A stretch of DNA of 64,000 nucleotides from Rubritepida flocculans DSM 14296 (GCF_000425365.1 NZ_AUDH01000011.1:31666-95665); one strand, 5' to 3'. Counted from the stretch's first letter, positions 11,132 through 23,114 are shown. Made by a program: numbers and translations. Notes: generated by a model not told the origin, from the sequence alone.

Positions 11132-12217
11132 TCAGCGGGCGTAGCGGTGCGGGTGGAAGGGAAGGGGCGCGACGCGGGCGGGCAGCGCCTTGTCGCGCAC
11201 GATGAGGTCGAGCGGCGCGCCGTCGGCGGCGTGGTCGCGCGCCACATAGCCCATGGCGACGGGGCCGTTCACCGAGGGGCCGAAGCCGCCGGAGGTGACC
11301 TCGCCGATCTTCGCGCCGCCGGCGCGGATCTCCGTGTGGGCGCGGGCAGGCTGGCGGCCCTCGGGGCGGATGCCGACGCGCAGCCGCGGGGGGCCCTTGT
11401 CCAGCGCCTCGCGCACCGCCTCGGCGCCGCGGAAGTCCCACGCCATGCGCCGGCGCTTGCCGATGGACCAGGTGAGCGCCGCCTCGACGGGGTTCGTCGT
11501 CTCGTCGAGGTCATTGCCGTAGAGGCAGAGCCCCGCCTCCAGCCGCAGCGAATCCCGCGCGCCGAGCCCCGCGGGCATCACCCCCGGCATGGCCAGCAGC
11601 GCGCGCGCCAGGGCCTCCGCCCGCTCGGCCGGCACGGAGATCTCGTAGCCGTCCTCGCCTGTGTAGCCGGAGCGCGAGGCGATCACCTCGATGCCCGCGA
11701 TGGTCATGGGCGCGATGCCCATGAAGGTGAGGTCGCTCGGGATCAGCGCCGCCACGCCAGGGCCCTGGAGGGCGAGCAGCGCGCGGTCGGGCAGCGGGCG
11801 CAGCCGCACGCCGGCGGGCAGCACGCTCTCGATCAGCGGGAAGTCGAGGTGCTTGCGCGAGGCGTTGACGACGAGGAAGAGCCGCTCGCCCAGATTGGCG
11901 AACATGAAGTCGTCCACGATGCCGCCATGCTCGTTCAGCAGCAGCCCGTAGCGCTGGCGGCCGGGCTTGAGGCCCTGGACATCGGCGGGCGTGAGCGCCT
12001 CCAGCGCCGCGGCCGCGCCCTCTCCCACCAGCTCGGCCTGGCCCATGTGCGAGACGTCGAACAGCGCGGCGGCGCTGCGGCAGTGCAGGTGCTCGGCCAT
12101 GATGCCGGCCGGGTATTGCAGGGGCATGCTGTAGCCGGCGAAGGGCACCATGCGCGCGCCCAGCTCGCGGTGCAGGGCATCGAGCGGCGTGGTGTGGAGC
12201 GTCTCGGTCGCGGTCAC
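11132..12217 (-). CDS. gcvT: Glycine cleavage system T protein (aminomethyltransferase)
   Basis: 361 residues. It releases ammonia from aminomethyl-lipoyl GcvH and forms 5,10-methylene-tetrahydrofolate. N-terminal features are HRELGARMVPFAGYSMPLQY and LFDVSHMGQ; the folate-domain block is SGYTGEDGYEISV; the C-terminal part has FVARDHAA-type residues (GYVARDHAADGA). It is first in gcvT-gcvH-gcvP and sits directly behind the tandem glycine riboswitch at 12255-12463, which should raise expression when glycine is in excess. Confidence 0.97.
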   Translation of the reverse strand: MTATETLHTTPLDALHRELGARMVPFAGYSMPLQYPAGIMAEHLHCRSAAALFDVSHMGQAELVGEGAAAALEALTPADVQGLKPGRQRYGLLLNEHGGIVDDFMFANLGERLFLVVNASRKHLDFPLIESVLPAGVRLRPLPDRALLALQGPGVAALIPSDLTFMGIAPMTIAGIEVIASRSGYTGEDGYEISVPAERAEALARALLAMPGVMPAGLGARDSLRLEAGLCLYGNDLDETTNPVEAALTWSIGKRRRMAWDFRGAEAVREALDKGPPRLRVGIRPEGRQPARAHTEIRAGGAKIGEVTSGGFGPSVNGPVAMGYVARDHAADGAPLDLIVRDKALPARVAPLPFHPHRYAR

Positions 12218-12254
12218 GATTCCCCCTGCCGCGCGGGCGGCGGTTGCGTTCGTG

Positions 12255-12463
12255 ACCCCCCTCTGTCCCGTGACCTGAGAGATTCAGCGTTGCTCCCGGC
12301 GAGGGGAGCGCGCCTTACTCCTTCGGTGCCGCGCCCGCCTTGCGGGAGCGCGGGCTTTCCAGAGTGCCCTGTCGCGCGCGGCCCTTCTGCCTGAGCGGTT
12401 CCGGGGGCCGGTTGCGCCTTCGGCGACCGGGGCCCTGTGGCAGGGCCCCGATTCTCTCCCGCA
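12255..12463 (-). ncRNA. Tandem glycine riboswitch
   Basis: Read on the minus strand, the gcvT leader holds two glycine aptamers. Aptamer 1 runs from GGGAGAGA through GCCGAAGGCGCAA to CGCTCAGGCAGAAGG...GACAGGGCACTCTGG. Aptamer 2 contains CACCGAAGGAGTAAGG, CTGAATCTCTCAGGTCA and GGACAGAGGGGG. These are the conserved glycine-riboswitch signatures, twice, with a short linker. A candidate promoter (TTGCCA, 17-bp spacer, CAGAAG) lies at about 12484-12512. The last aptamer ends about 37 nt before the gcvT start, so translational control is possible. This element accounts for the 363-bp gap between gcvT and the antiporter gene. Confidence 0.92.
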
Positions 12464-12580
12464 CGCGATGCGCAGGCGCGCCTCTTCTGCCCCCGGATCG
12501 TGACCATGGCAAGGCGCATCTGGCCTCGCCGCCCCGCCTCGCGGCGCGTTCCGCCCAGCCGCGCGGCAGGCTGCCCGGCT

Positions 12581-13636
12581 TCAGGGCAGGAAGGAGAACA
12601 TCACGAAGGCCGAGAAGATGGCGAGGTGCACGATGCCCTCCAGCACCGTCGTCCGCCCGGTGTTGAGGGTGACGGCGAGCATCAGGAAGGTGGTGGCGAG
12701 CAGCACCACCATGGCCTGGTCCAGCCCGAGATGCAGCGGCTGCCCCGTCCAGAGCGCCACCACCGCCACCGCCGGGATGGTCAGCCCCACGCAGGCCAGC
12801 ACCGAGCCGAGGGTGAGGTTCAGCGCGGTCTGCAGATTGTTGCGGGCGGCGGCGCGGATCGCCGTCAGCCCCTCGGGCAGCAGCACCAGCAGCGCGATGG
12901 CGACACCCACCAGCGGCAGCGGCAGCCCCGCGCCGCGCACCGCGCCCTCCAGATAGGGCGCGAGCTGCTTGGCGAGCAGCACCACGCAGGCGAGCGCCAC
13001 CAGCAGCAGCGCCGTGGCGCCCAGCGCCACCGGGCCCGAAGGCCGCGCGGCGCCGCCCGCCAGCTCGTGGTCCGCCACGAAATCCGCCCGGTGCCGCACG
13101 AGCTGCACGTAGAGGAAGGCGATGTAGAGCCCGAAGGAGACGAGCGCGACGTAGAGGAGCTGCGGCGCGGAATAGACCGGCCCCGCCGCGCTGGTGGTGA
13201 AGTTGGGCAGCACCAGCGTCAGCGCCGCGAGGGGAATGAGCACGGCGAGGAAGGCGTTGGAGGCGGGGGTGCGGAAGCTCTGCTCGAAATGCCGCCGCCC
13301 GCCGAGCAGCAGGCACAGGCCGAGCACCCCGTTCAGCGCGATCATCAGCGCGGAGAAGATGGAATCCCGCGCCACCGTCGGCTCCGCGCCGCCGAGCATC
13401 ATCGAGACGATCAGCCCGGCCTCGATCACGGTGATGGAGACGGCGAGCAGCAGGCTGCCCAGCAGCGCGCCCAGGCGGCGCGCCACCGTCTCGGCGTGGT
13501 GCACCGCGGCGAAGACGCAGCCGATCAGCCCCGCCGCCACCAGCAGCAGAGGCACCGAGCCCTTGGCCGCCACCTCCACCGCGCCCAGCGCCGGGAAAGC
13601 CACCGCCCACCACGGAAACGCCCTGCCGCCCGCCAT
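12581..13636 (-). CDS. ChaA-like Ca2+(Na+)/H+ antiporter
   Basis: 351-residue integral membrane protein of the CaCA superfamily with about ten hydrophobic segments in two homologous halves. The ion-binding alpha repeats are visible: HHAETVARRLG then SITVIEAGLIVSMML in the first half, and LLPEGLTAIRAA followed by LNLTLGSVLACVGLTIP in the second, each with the expected acidic residue (E). It exports Ca2+ and/or Na+ in exchange for protons at the inner membrane. ATG 13636 follows GGGAGGGGAAGAGGC. It is convergent with nothing; its neighbour is an MFS gene 42 bp upstream on the same strand. Confidence 0.88.
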   Translation of the reverse strand: MAGGRAFPWWAVAFPALGAVEVAAKGSVPLLLVAAGLIGCVFAAVHHAETVARRLGALLGSLLLAVSITVIEAGLIVSMMLGGAEPTVARDSIFSALMIALNGVLGLCLLLGGRRHFEQSFRTPASNAFLAVLIPLAALTLVLPNFTTSAAGPVYSAPQLLYVALVSFGLYIAFLYVQLVRHRADFVADHELAGGAARPSGPVALGATALLLVALACVVLLAKQLAPYLEGAVRGAGLPLPLVGVAIALLVLLPEGLTAIRAAARNNLQTALNLTLGSVLACVGLTIPAVAVVALWTGQPLHLGLDQAMVVLLATTFLMLAVTLNTGRTTVLEGIVHLAIFSAFVMFSFLP

Positions 13637-13678
13637 GCCTCTTCCCCTCCCGCCGCCTGCCGGTGCGCGGCGCGCCTG

Positions 13679-14836
13679 TCAGCCCGTTTCCTGCCGCCGC
13701 CCCATCACGAGGCCGAGCAGCAGCAGCCCGCAGGCCGCCAGCAGCAGCCCCGCCTCCAGCCCGAAGCCCCAGCGGATCGCGCCCATCAGCGGCGGGCCCA
13801 TCGCCTGTCCGAGGAAGAAGTGGAAGGCGTGCAGCGACACGGCCGAGGCGCGCGCCTGCGGGGCCACCTCCGTCACGCGCGTCTGCAGGGAGTTGTGCAG
13901 CATGAAGAAGCCGGTGCCGACGAAGAGCCCCGCGGCCACGAAGATCGGGGCGGAGGGCGCGAGCGCGAGCCCCGCGAGGCCGCCACCCGCCAGCGCGCCG
14001 CCCAGCCGCATCATCCGCCGGGGGCCCAGCCGCGCCACCAGCAGCGGGGCGCAGCCGGCATAGAGGAAGCCGCCGCAGCCGAAGGCGGCCAGGGTGAAGC
14101 CGGCCTCGCGCGTCCCGCCCATCCCGGTTTCGAGGAGATGGTTGGCGACATAGGGAAAGCCTCCGAACACCAGCATCCCCTCGATGCCCACCGCCCAGTA
14201 GAGGGCGAGGGCCGGCCGGTGCGTCAGCAGGAAGCGGTAGCGCGCCACCGCATCGCCGAAGCTCAGCCGGCCGCGGAGATCGGGCACGCGGTCGCGCAGC
14301 AGCGGCAGCACCGCGAGCGCGGAAAGCGCCCCGCAGAGCAGCATCAGCCCGCGCCAGCCGATCGCGGGCTCCAAAAGCCCCGCCATCACGCCGCCCGCCA
14401 TCTGCCCCGCAATGGCGCAGGCGAGGAAGCGGCTGATCGCCACCTGGCGCTCCGCGAGCGGCACGCGGTCGCCGAACAGGGCGAGGGTGACGGGGAAGAT
14501 GCCGCCGCCCGCCGCGCCGGTGGCCATGCGCAGCAGCAGCAGCACGAGCAGCGTGGGCGCCAGCGCCGAGGCCGCGAGGAAAAGCGCCTGGAAGGCGAGG
14601 GCGAAGACGATGACGCGCCGCTTGCCCAGCGCATCCGCCACCGGCCCCAGCACCGGCTGCACCAGCGCGAAGGGCAGGGCGAAGGCGGTGGCCAGCAGCG
14701 CCACCCGCGCCGGCTCCTGCGCGAAATCGAGCGCGAGCACGGCCACCAGCGGGTCCGCCACGCGGGTGGCGATGGCTGAGGCGAAGCCCGCCAGCGCGAA
14801 GGTCAGGACGAGGCGGCTGTGCGGCGCGCGGGACAT
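13679..14836 (-). CDS. MFS transporter, drug/metabolite efflux type
   Basis: 385 residues with about 12 hydrophobic segments. N-terminal LVLTFALAGFASAIATRVADPLVAVLA is a typical first helix, and the loop between helices 2 and 3 contains GPVADALGKRRVIV, the MFS motif A (GxxxDxxGrRxv). This organisation is common in DHA1-type efflux proteins, but the substrate is not predictable. Position: 30 bp downstream of the CinA-like gene, same strand. Confidence 0.85.
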   Translation of the reverse strand: MSRAPHSRLVLTFALAGFASAIATRVADPLVAVLALDFAQEPARVALLATAFALPFALVQPVLGPVADALGKRRVIVFALAFQALFLAASALAPTLLVLLLLRMATGAAGGGIFPVTLALFGDRVPLAERQVAISRFLACAIAGQMAGGVMAGLLEPAIGWRGLMLLCGALSALAVLPLLRDRVPDLRGRLSFGDAVARYRFLLTHRPALALYWAVGIEGMLVFGGFPYVANHLLETGMGGTREAGFTLAAFGCGGFLYAGCAPLLVARLGPRRMMRLGGALAGGGLAGLALAPSAPIFVAAGLFVGTGFFMLHNSLQTRVTEVAPQARASAVSLHAFHFFLGQAMGPPLMGAIRWGFGLEAGLLLAACGLLLLGLVMGRRQETG

Positions 14837-14866
14837 CTCGCCTCGGCGGGGGGTGGGATTTCCGCC

Positions 14867-15658
14867 TCAGCCGGCCGGCGGCGGCTCGCCCTGCACGGGC
14901 TCGGCGCCCATGCCGCGCAGCATCTCGGTGATGGCGGCCGCCGCCGCCTCCGCCTGGCTCGCGGAGGTGCCCTTGGCCACCAGCGCCACGCCGCCGCCCG
15001 CGAAGCCCTGCGGCCCATGGGCGCGGTAGAAGGGATAGCTGCCGATCTCAAGCGCCGGGAAGCGCGCCTGGATGGCCTCGAGCTGCGCCGCGATGTTCCC
15101 CTCGTAGACGCCCAGCGCATGCACGGTGCGCGAGACGACCGGCACGCCGCCCTTCAGCGAGGGCGCCAGCGCCTCGAACATGGACTGCATGATGCGCGGC
15201 ACCCCCGCCATCACATGCACATTGCCCATGGTGAAGCCGGGTGCGGAGGTCATCGTGCAGCGGATGGGCACAGCCCCCAGCGGCAGGGTGGCCATGCGCA
15301 GCCGGGCGGCGTTGAACTCCACGGGCGGGTCGCGGCGCGCGTAGTCCTCGGCCATCAGGGCGCGCGTCTCCTCGTGCACCACCCAGGGCACGCCGAAGGC
15401 CTCGGCCACGCATTCGCTGGTGATGTCGTCATGCGTCGGGCCGATGCCGCCGGTGGTGAACACGTGGTCGTAGCGCGCGCGCACCTCGTTCAGGGTGGCG
15501 ACGATGGTCTCGCGCACATCCGGGATCACGCGCGCCTCGCGCAGCGGGATACCGAGCTCGCCGAGGCGTGTGGCGAGGTATTGCAGGTTCGCGTCGCGGG
15601 TGCGGCCCGAGAGCACCTCGTTGCCGATGATCAGCAGGCAGGCGGTGGGGTTGCTCAT
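14867..15658 (-). CDS. CinA-like molybdopterin-binding (MoCF) domain protein
   Basis: 263 residues. The N-terminal MoaB/MogA-type domain carries IIGNEVLSGRTRDANLQYLATRL and the signature FTTGGIGPTHDDITSECVAEAFGV. It is the short form without the C-terminal NMN-deamidase domain of full CinA, so a role in pyridine-nucleotide repair (ADP-ribose hydrolysis) or molybdopterin binding is possible but unproven. ATG 15658 gives the family N-terminus; open frame above it overlaps the GNAT-Nudix gene. Eleven bp separate it from that gene, suggesting an operon. Confidence 0.88.
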   Translation of the reverse strand: MSNPTACLLIIGNEVLSGRTRDANLQYLATRLGELGIPLREARVIPDVRETIVATLNEVRARYDHVFTTGGIGPTHDDITSECVAEAFGVPWVVHEETRALMAEDYARRDPPVEFNAARLRMATLPLGAVPIRCTMTSAPGFTMGNVHVMAGVPRIMQSMFEALAPSLKGGVPVVSRTVHALGVYEGNIAAQLEAIQARFPALEIGSYPFYRAHGPQGFAGGGVALVAKGTSASQAEAAAAAITEMLRGMGAEPVQGEPPPAG

Positions 15659-15669
15659 GGCGTGCGAGC

Positions 15670-16617
15670 CTAGAGGAAGTCGCGCAGCAGCGCGACCAGC
15701 GGCAGATCGGCCGGCGGCATGGGGTAGTCGGCCAGCCGCGCGGGCGCCACCCAGGCGAGGGTCTGGCCCTCGCGCGCGGTGACGCGCCCCTGCCAGCGGC
15801 GGCAGATGTAGAGCGGCATCAGCAGATGGAACTCCGCATAGCCGTGCGAGGCGAAGAAGAGCGGCGAGAGGCAGGCGCTCTGCGTCTCGATGCCCAGCTC
15901 CTCGCGCAGCTCGCGGATCAGCGCGGCCTCGGGCGTCTCGCCCGCGCCGATCTTGCCGCCCGGGAACTCCCACAGCCCCGCCATGGCCTTCCCCGGCGGG
16001 CGCTGCGCCAGCAGCACGCGCCCATCGGAGTCCACCAGCGCGCAGGCGACGACGAGCAGCAGGGGCTTCGGCGCCGCCGGGGCGGGCGCCGCCTCGCGCA
16101 GGAAGCGGATCACCGGCATGTTGCGGTTGCGCGAGAGGTAGGGCTGCACCGCGCGCCCCGCCTCGGCGAAGCCGAGATGCCGCAGCACGGCGTGGGAGGC
16201 GGCGTTGTCGGTCAGCGCGCTCGCCTCCACGCGCGTCACGCCGAGATGGCGCTGCGCCCAGTCGAGCAGCCCCGCGGCGGCCTCGCGGGCGATGCCCTGG
16301 CCCCAGTGTTTCCGCCCGATCCAGTAGCCCAGCTCCGCTCCCGCGCCGCGGGCCAGCGTGAGGCCGACGCAGCCGACCAGCGCGCCCCCCTGGGTGATGG
16401 CGAGGTGATAGGCCTCGCCGCGGGCGATCTGCGCGCGGGTGGCGGCGATCCATTCGAGCGCGAGGCCGTCGCGGTAGGGGAAGGGCACGCGCGCGAGGTT
16501 GCCGGCCACCGAATAGTCGTTCACCAGCCGCGTGACCTCCGCGGCGTCCTCGGGCTCCAGCGGGCGCAGCAGCAGCCGCGCCGTGACGATGGGCAGCTCA
16601 GCTCCGGTAGCTGCCAT
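15670..16617 (-). CDS. GNAT acetyltransferase fused to MutT-type Nudix hydrolase
   Basis: 315-residue two-domain protein. Residues about 8-175 form a RimJ/RimL-like GNAT domain ([34 protein letters not shown] as the acetyl-CoA site; [13 protein letters not shown]). Residues about 185-315 form a MutT-like Nudix domain with box residues G221, E227, R235-E236, E239-E240 and G242. The linker is Ala/Pro rich. The reading frame is open and conserved on both sides of the junction, so this is a real fusion rather than a frameshift. The Nudix half may cleanse 8-oxo-dGTP-like nucleotides; the acetyl acceptor is unknown. Its start overlaps the argJ 3' end by 20 bp. Confidence 0.9.
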   Translation of the reverse strand: MAATGAELPIVTARLLLRPLEPEDAAEVTRLVNDYSVAGNLARVPFPYRDGLALEWIAATRAQIARGEAYHLAITQGGALVGCVGLTLARGAGAELGYWIGRKHWGQGIAREAAAGLLDWAQRHLGVTRVEASALTDNAASHAVLRHLGFAEAGRAVQPYLSRNRNMPVIRFLREAAPAPAAPKPLLLVVACALVDSDGRVLLAQRPPGKAMAGLWEFPGGKIGAGETPEAALIRELREELGIETQSACLSPLFFASHGYAEFHLLMPLYICRRWQGRVTAREGQTLAWVAPARLADYPMPPADLPLVALLRDFL

Positions 16618-17830
16618 TGATGTCGATGTAGCCGTGCGTCAGGTCGCAGGTCCAGACGGTGGCCTTGCCCCGGCCGAGGCCGATGTCCACCGTGATCTCC
16701 ACCTCGCGCCCCTTCATGTGCGCGACGACGGGCGCCTCGTCGTAGCCGGGGACGACGCCGCCCTCCCGAGCCATCCACACGCCGCCGACGGCCACCGAGA
16801 GGCGGTCGCGGTCCGCGGGTTCGCCGGCCTTGCCCACGGCCATGACGATGCGGCCCCAGTTCGCGTCCTCGCCGGCGATGGCGGTCTTCACCAGCGGCGA
16901 GTTGGCGATGGACATGGCGATGCGGCGCGCGGAGGCCGCGCTGACCGCGCCGGTGACTTTGACGGTGACGAGCTTCTGCGCGCCCTCGCCGTCGCGCGCC
17001 ACCATCAGCGCGAGATCGTGCAGCACCTCGCCCAGGGCGCGCGCGAAGTCCCGCAGCAGGGCGGGGGGCGAAGCGGCGGTGACGCGCGGGTGCTTCGCCT
17101 GGCCGGTGGCGAAGAGCAGCACCGTGTCGGAGGTGCTGGTGTCGCTGTCCACCGTCACGCAGTTGAAGCTGGCGTTCACCCCCTTCGCCAGCAGCCTCTG
17201 CAGCACGGGGGCGGGGATCTTCGCGTCGGTGGCGAGGAAACAGAGCATCGTCGCCATGTCCGGCGCGATCATGCCGCTGCCCTTGGCGATGCCGTTGATC
17301 GTCACCTCCGCATCGCCGATGCGCGCCGTGCGCGTCGCGGCCTTGGGGAAGGTGTCGGTGGTCATGATGGCGCGTGCGGCGGCGGCCCAGCGGTCCTCGG
17401 CGAGCGCGCCGAAGGCGCCGGGCAGCGCGGCCAGCAGCCGCTCCGTCGGCAGCTTCTCGCCGATCACGCCGGTGGAGGCGAGGAACACCTCGCCCGGCTT
17501 GCAGCCGACCAGTCCGGCCGCCGCCTCGGCGGTGCGCGCGCAGGCCTCCTGCCCGGCCTTGCCGGTGAAGACGTTGCTGTTCCCCGCATTGACCACGAGC
17601 GCGCGGGCGCGCCCGCCCTTCAGCACCGCGCGGCACCAGTCCACAGGCGCCCCGGGGCATTTGTTGCGGGTGAACACGCCGGCCACCGTGGTGCCGGGGG
17701 CGAAGCGGAAGACGGTGACGTCCTCCCGGCCCTTGTAGCGGATGCCGGCGGCGGCGGAAGCGCATTCGGCGCCCGCCAGCGCGGGCATCTCGGGCAGCGG
17801 GAGGGCAAGGGGCGAGACGGGATGGGCCAT
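16598..17830 (-). CDS. argJ: Arginine biosynthesis bifunctional protein ArgJ
   Basis: 410 residues; ornithine acetyltransferase/N-acetylglutamate synthase that recycles acetyl groups in arginine synthesis. It self-cleaves before the nucleophilic threonine in [10 protein letters not shown] (T194), preceded by KGSGMIAP; other family blocks are [10 protein letters not shown] and [12 protein letters not shown]. The C-terminal [12 protein letters not shown] and [10 protein letters not shown] are also standard. Gene order ppiC-argJ-GNAT/mutT is characteristic of Rhodospirillales-like genomes. The 21-bp gap to ppiC and the overlap with the fusion gene indicate one transcript. Confidence 0.96.
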   Translation of the reverse strand: MAHPVSPLALPLPEMPALAGAECASAAAGIRYKGREDVTVFRFAPGTTVAGVFTRNKCPGAPVDWCRAVLKGGRARALVVNAGNSNVFTGKAGQEACARTAEAAAGLVGCKPGEVFLASTGVIGEKLPTERLLAALPGAFGALAEDRWAAAARAIMTTDTFPKAATRTARIGDAEVTINGIAKGSGMIAPDMATMLCFLATDAKIPAPVLQRLLAKGVNASFNCVTVDSDTSTSDTVLLFATGQAKHPRVTAASPPALLRDFARALGEVLHDLALMVARDGEGAQKLVTVKVTGAVSAASARRIAMSIANSPLVKTAIAGEDANWGRIVMAVGKAGEPADRDRLSVAVGGVWMAREGGVVPGYDEAPVVAHMKGREVEITVDIGLGRGKATVWTCDLTHGYIDINGSYRS

Positions 17831-17851
17831 GGCGTGTCGGTCTTGCGGAAC

Positions 17852-18799
17852 TCAGCGGCGCTGGGCGGGGGCGGGCGCGCGCGCGGGCGGCGGCGGCTCG
17901 GGCTGCGGCGCGGCGGGGGCCGCCTCGGCCGGGGGCTCGACGCGCTCGATGCGGGCGGCGGCGCGCACGCGCTGCACGGCGGCGGCCACCTCCTCCTCGA
18001 TGGCCTGCTGGCGCAGCGCCTCGCGGCTGTCCTCGAAGCTCGGCCCGCGCGAGACGCGGCGCTCCTCCACCCGGATCACGTGCCAGCCGAACTGGGTGCG
18101 CACCGGGGCGGGGCTCACCTGGCCGGGCTGGAGCGCGAAGGCGGCGGCGGCGAATTCGGGCACCATGTCGCCGCGGCGGAAGAAGCCGAGATCGCCGCCG
18201 TTGCGCGCCGCGGGGTCGGTCGAGCGGCGGCGCGCCACCTCCTCGAAGCTCGCGCCGCGCTGGATTTCCTGGAGGATGGCGCGCGCCTCCTGCTCGCTGG
18301 CGACGAGGATGTGGCGCGCGCGCACCTCCTCCTCCGGCGCCCGGCCGGCCTGCTCGCGCTCGAAGCGCGCGCGCAGCGCCTCCTCGGTCAGGCGCGGCAG
18401 CACCTCGCGGCGCAGCAGCGCGTCGCGCAGCTCGTTCTCCTCGAGCTGGCGCATGCGGCGGCGCAGCTCCTCCTCGCGGTCCAGCCCCGCGGCGCGGGCG
18501 GCCTGGACCATGGCGCGGTCGGTGATGGCGCGGTCCACGAGCTGCTCGAACACCTGGGGCGGCAGCATGGCGCGCAGCATGGCGGGCGGCACGGCGCGCA
18601 GCTCGGGCGGCATGGCCTCGGCGGCGGCGGCGATCACCTCGTCGAGGCGGATCTCCTCGCCGTTCACGCGGGCGATCACGGGGTTGGCCTCCGCCCCCGG
18701 GGCGGGCGCCGCGGGCGCCGGGCCCTGCGCGGCCGCCGGGGCCGGCCCGAGCAGCGTGGCGGAGGCGAGCAGGAGGGCGGCGAGCGGCAGGCGGGCCAT
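17852..18799 (-). CDS. Exported parvulin-type peptidyl-prolyl isomerase
   Basis: 315 residues. A signal peptide ([16 protein letters not shown]...AAAQ) precedes a SurA/PpiC-like N-domain and the parvulin rotamase domain: RARHILVASEQEARAILQ, FEEVARRRSTDP, GGDLGFFRRGDMVPEFAAAAF, FGWHVIRVEER. The C-terminal tail is Pro/Ala rich. It probably assists folding of exported proteins in the periplasm. ATG 18799 is chosen because it starts the signal peptide cleanly; ATG 18814 and ATG 18853 are in-frame alternatives that add a polar extension. It is divergent from the RidA-like gene at 18901. Confidence 0.88.
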   Translation of the reverse strand: MARLPLAALLLASATLLGPAPAAAQGPAPAAPAPGAEANPVIARVNGEEIRLDEVIAAAAEAMPPELRAVPPAMLRAMLPPQVFEQLVDRAITDRAMVQAARAAGLDREEELRRRMRQLEENELRDALLRREVLPRLTEEALRARFEREQAGRAPEEEVRARHILVASEQEARAILQEIQRGASFEEVARRRSTDPAARNGGDLGFFRRGDMVPEFAAAAFALQPGQVSPAPVRTQFGWHVIRVEERRVSRGPSFEDSREALRQQAIEEEVAAAVQRVRAAARIERVEPPAEAAPAAPQPEPPPPARAPAPAQRR

Positions 18800-18865
18800 C
18801 GGCGGGGAATCCATCAATCCGGCCGGACAATGGCCGATGCCCCGCGCCCCCACAACCCGCCGCGC

Positions 18866-18894
18866 TTGACGCGCGGCCCCCGCGGCGGAACCCT
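18866..18894 (+). promoter_or_regulatory. Candidate sigma-70 promoter, possibly leaderless
   Basis: TTGACG at 18866, 17-bp spacer, AACCCT at 18889. The expected transcription start falls at about 18901, the ATG of the RidA-like gene, and no Shine-Dalgarno sequence is visible. The -10 is weak. Confidence 0.3.
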
Positions 18895-18900
18895 GGACGC

Positions 18901-19668
18901 ATGGGCACCCAGATCATGGCGGCCGGCGGCTACCGCTACATCCCGGCCGTGTTCCAGTATTCGGGCGGCGTGGCGGCCGAGCCCGGCTTCCGGCTGGAGC
19001 GCGCGCGCTTCGCCGAGCCGGTGCCGCTCGCCGAGGGGTTCGCGCGCATCAAGGCGCATCTCGCCGCGCTCGGCCGCCCGCCCGCCGCCTTCGCGCAATG
19101 CGAGCTGCGCAGCCCCGAACCCTTCACCGAGGCCGGCTTCGCCGCCTTCAACCGCCTCTATGTCGGCGTGCTGCAGGAATGGGGCATTGTGCAGGGTGGG
19201 GAGAACCCGGTGGCGCGCAGCAATGTCTGCCCCGAGATCGCGCCCCCCTCCGAGCCCTGCTTCCACGCCTTCAGCTACACGGTGGAGGATGCGAACGCCC
19301 CGCCCAGCTTCGTCGTGGCCGGCAGCGGCGAGGCGCGCGAGGGCGGCGCGAGCTACCGCGAGAGCGTGGTGGCCTGGGGCGACACCTCGCCCGCCGGCAT
19401 GCGCCTGAAATGCGACTATGTGCTGGGCGAGATGGAACGCCGCATGGGCGCGCTCGGCTTCGGCTGGCGGGACACCACGGCGGTGCAGGCCTACACGGTG
19501 TTCGACTTCGCGCCGCTCTTCCTCGAGATGTTCGTCCGCCGCGGGGCGGCCCGCCATGGGCTGACCTGGCAGCCCTGCCGCCCGCCCGTCCAGGGCCTGG
19601 ATTTCGAGATGGATTGCCGGGGCGTGAGCCGGGAACTCGTGCTGCCCGCGTCACGCGGCCGCGGTTGA
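18901..19668 (+). CDS. RidA-like conserved hypothetical protein
   Basis: 255 residues, no signal peptide. The sequence ([55 protein letters not shown], then [24 protein letters not shown]) has the look of the YjgF/RidA imine-deaminase fold, extended at the C-terminus. From memory it resembles proteins annotated as 2-amino-5-chloromuconate deaminase (CnbZ), but this cannot be confirmed here. Its position, divergent from ppiC and just ahead of secA, looks like a stable chromosomal location. The function is best left as unknown. Confidence 0.75.
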   Translation: MGTQIMAAGGYRYIPAVFQYSGGVAAEPGFRLERARFAEPVPLAEGFARIKAHLAALGRPPAAFAQCELRSPEPFTEAGFAAFNRLYVGVLQEWGIVQGGENPVARSNVCPEIAPPSEPCFHAFSYTVEDANAPPSFVVAGSGEAREGGASYRESVVAWGDTSPAGMRLKCDYVLGEMERRMGALGFGWRDTTAVQAYTVFDFAPLFLEMFVRRGAARHGLTWQPCRPPVQGLDFEMDCRGVSRELVLPASRGRG

Positions 19669-19693
19669 CCCCCCTCGGGGCGGGTCCTATCTC
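19665..19693 (+). promoter_or_regulatory. Candidate sigma-70 promoter of secA
   Basis: TTGACC (19665), exactly 17 bp, TATCTC (19688), about 70 bp ahead of the secA ATG; the -35 overlaps the stop codon of the upstream gene. This is the best match to a vegetative consensus seen in the window. Confidence 0.5.
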
Positions 19694-19763
19694 TGCCGGA
19701 CTGACCCGCGCGGCCCCGCGCCCCGCCGCGATTCCGCCGCGCTCCGGAGAGATCCTCGCCCCC

Positions 19764-22481
<2,718 letters not shown>

Positions 22482-22487
<6 letters not shown>

Positions 22488-22500
22488 GCGGCGCTCACCC
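22482..22500. terminator. Bidirectional hairpin containing both convergent stop codons
   Basis: Perfect 8-bp stem GGGTGAGC / GCTCACCC with a GGC loop. The secA TGA (22485-22487) and the opposing GNAT stop (22497-22495) occupy symmetrical places in the two arms. No strong U tract follows on either strand. Confidence 0.5.
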
Positions 22501-23100
22501 GCGCAGCGGGATGCACAGCCGCTCGTAATCCCCCGCCGTCGCCATCAGCAGCCGGCCGAGGGAGAACGGGCGCGCCGTCATCGGCCGCGCCCCCATGCGG
22601 CGGAACAGCGCGGCCGAGGCAGGCGCGCGCACCTCGGCCTCCAGCCGGTCGAGCCCGCGCGCCGCGGCCCAGGCGGATGCGGCGAGGAGCAGCGCGCCCC
22701 CCACCCCGTGCGGCGGGAAGCGCGCGCGGCCGCGGAAGGGTTCCAGCACGTCGATGCCGTACACATAGGCCCCGCCCGGCAGCGCGCGGGAGCGCGCCTC
22801 GATGGCCGAGAACACGAGGAAGGCGTGAAGCCCCCGCCGCCAGCCATAGCAGCGCCGGAAATCGGCGAAGCCCGGCGCGAAGGGCCCGCGCCCGCCGAGC
22901 TTGAGGCTGAGATAGCCCGCGAGCTCCCCCTCCACCGTCGCGGCCAGGAAGCACTCGGGGCGGATGCGCGGCCGGAACAGCGCCTGGCGCTGCGCCGCAT
23001 CGCCCAGCAGCGCGGAAAGCCCCGCCCGGCCCGTGGCCGCGAGGTCGAGCACGCGCTCGGCCAGCGGCCCGGGCGTGAGCGGCGCGACCTCCACGCGCAT
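22495..23100 (-). CDS. GNAT-family N-acetyltransferase
   Basis: 201 residues with a GNAT-like core: substrate strands CFLAATVEGELAGYLSLKLGG, then YVYGIDVLEPFRGRARFPPHGVGGALLLAASAWAAARG in the acetyl-CoA-binding position, and LEAEVRAPASAALFRRMGARPM as the C-terminal strand. The pyrophosphate loop is less canonical than QxxGxG/A, so activity is inferred from overall pattern. ATG 23100 is the first start after the cyclase gene; the frame stays open upstream through that gene. It is convergent with secA, with 7 bp between stops. Confidence 0.75.
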   Translation of the reverse strand: MRVEVAPLTPGPLAERVLDLAATGRAGLSALLGDAAQRQALFRPRIRPECFLAATVEGELAGYLSLKLGGRGPFAPGFADFRRCYGWRRGLHAFLVFSAIEARSRALPGGAYVYGIDVLEPFRGRARFPPHGVGGALLLAASAWAAARGLDRLEAEVRAPASAALFRRMGARPMTARPFSLGRLLMATAGDYERLCIPLRG

Positions 23101-23114
23101 GGCCGCCGCCGCGC

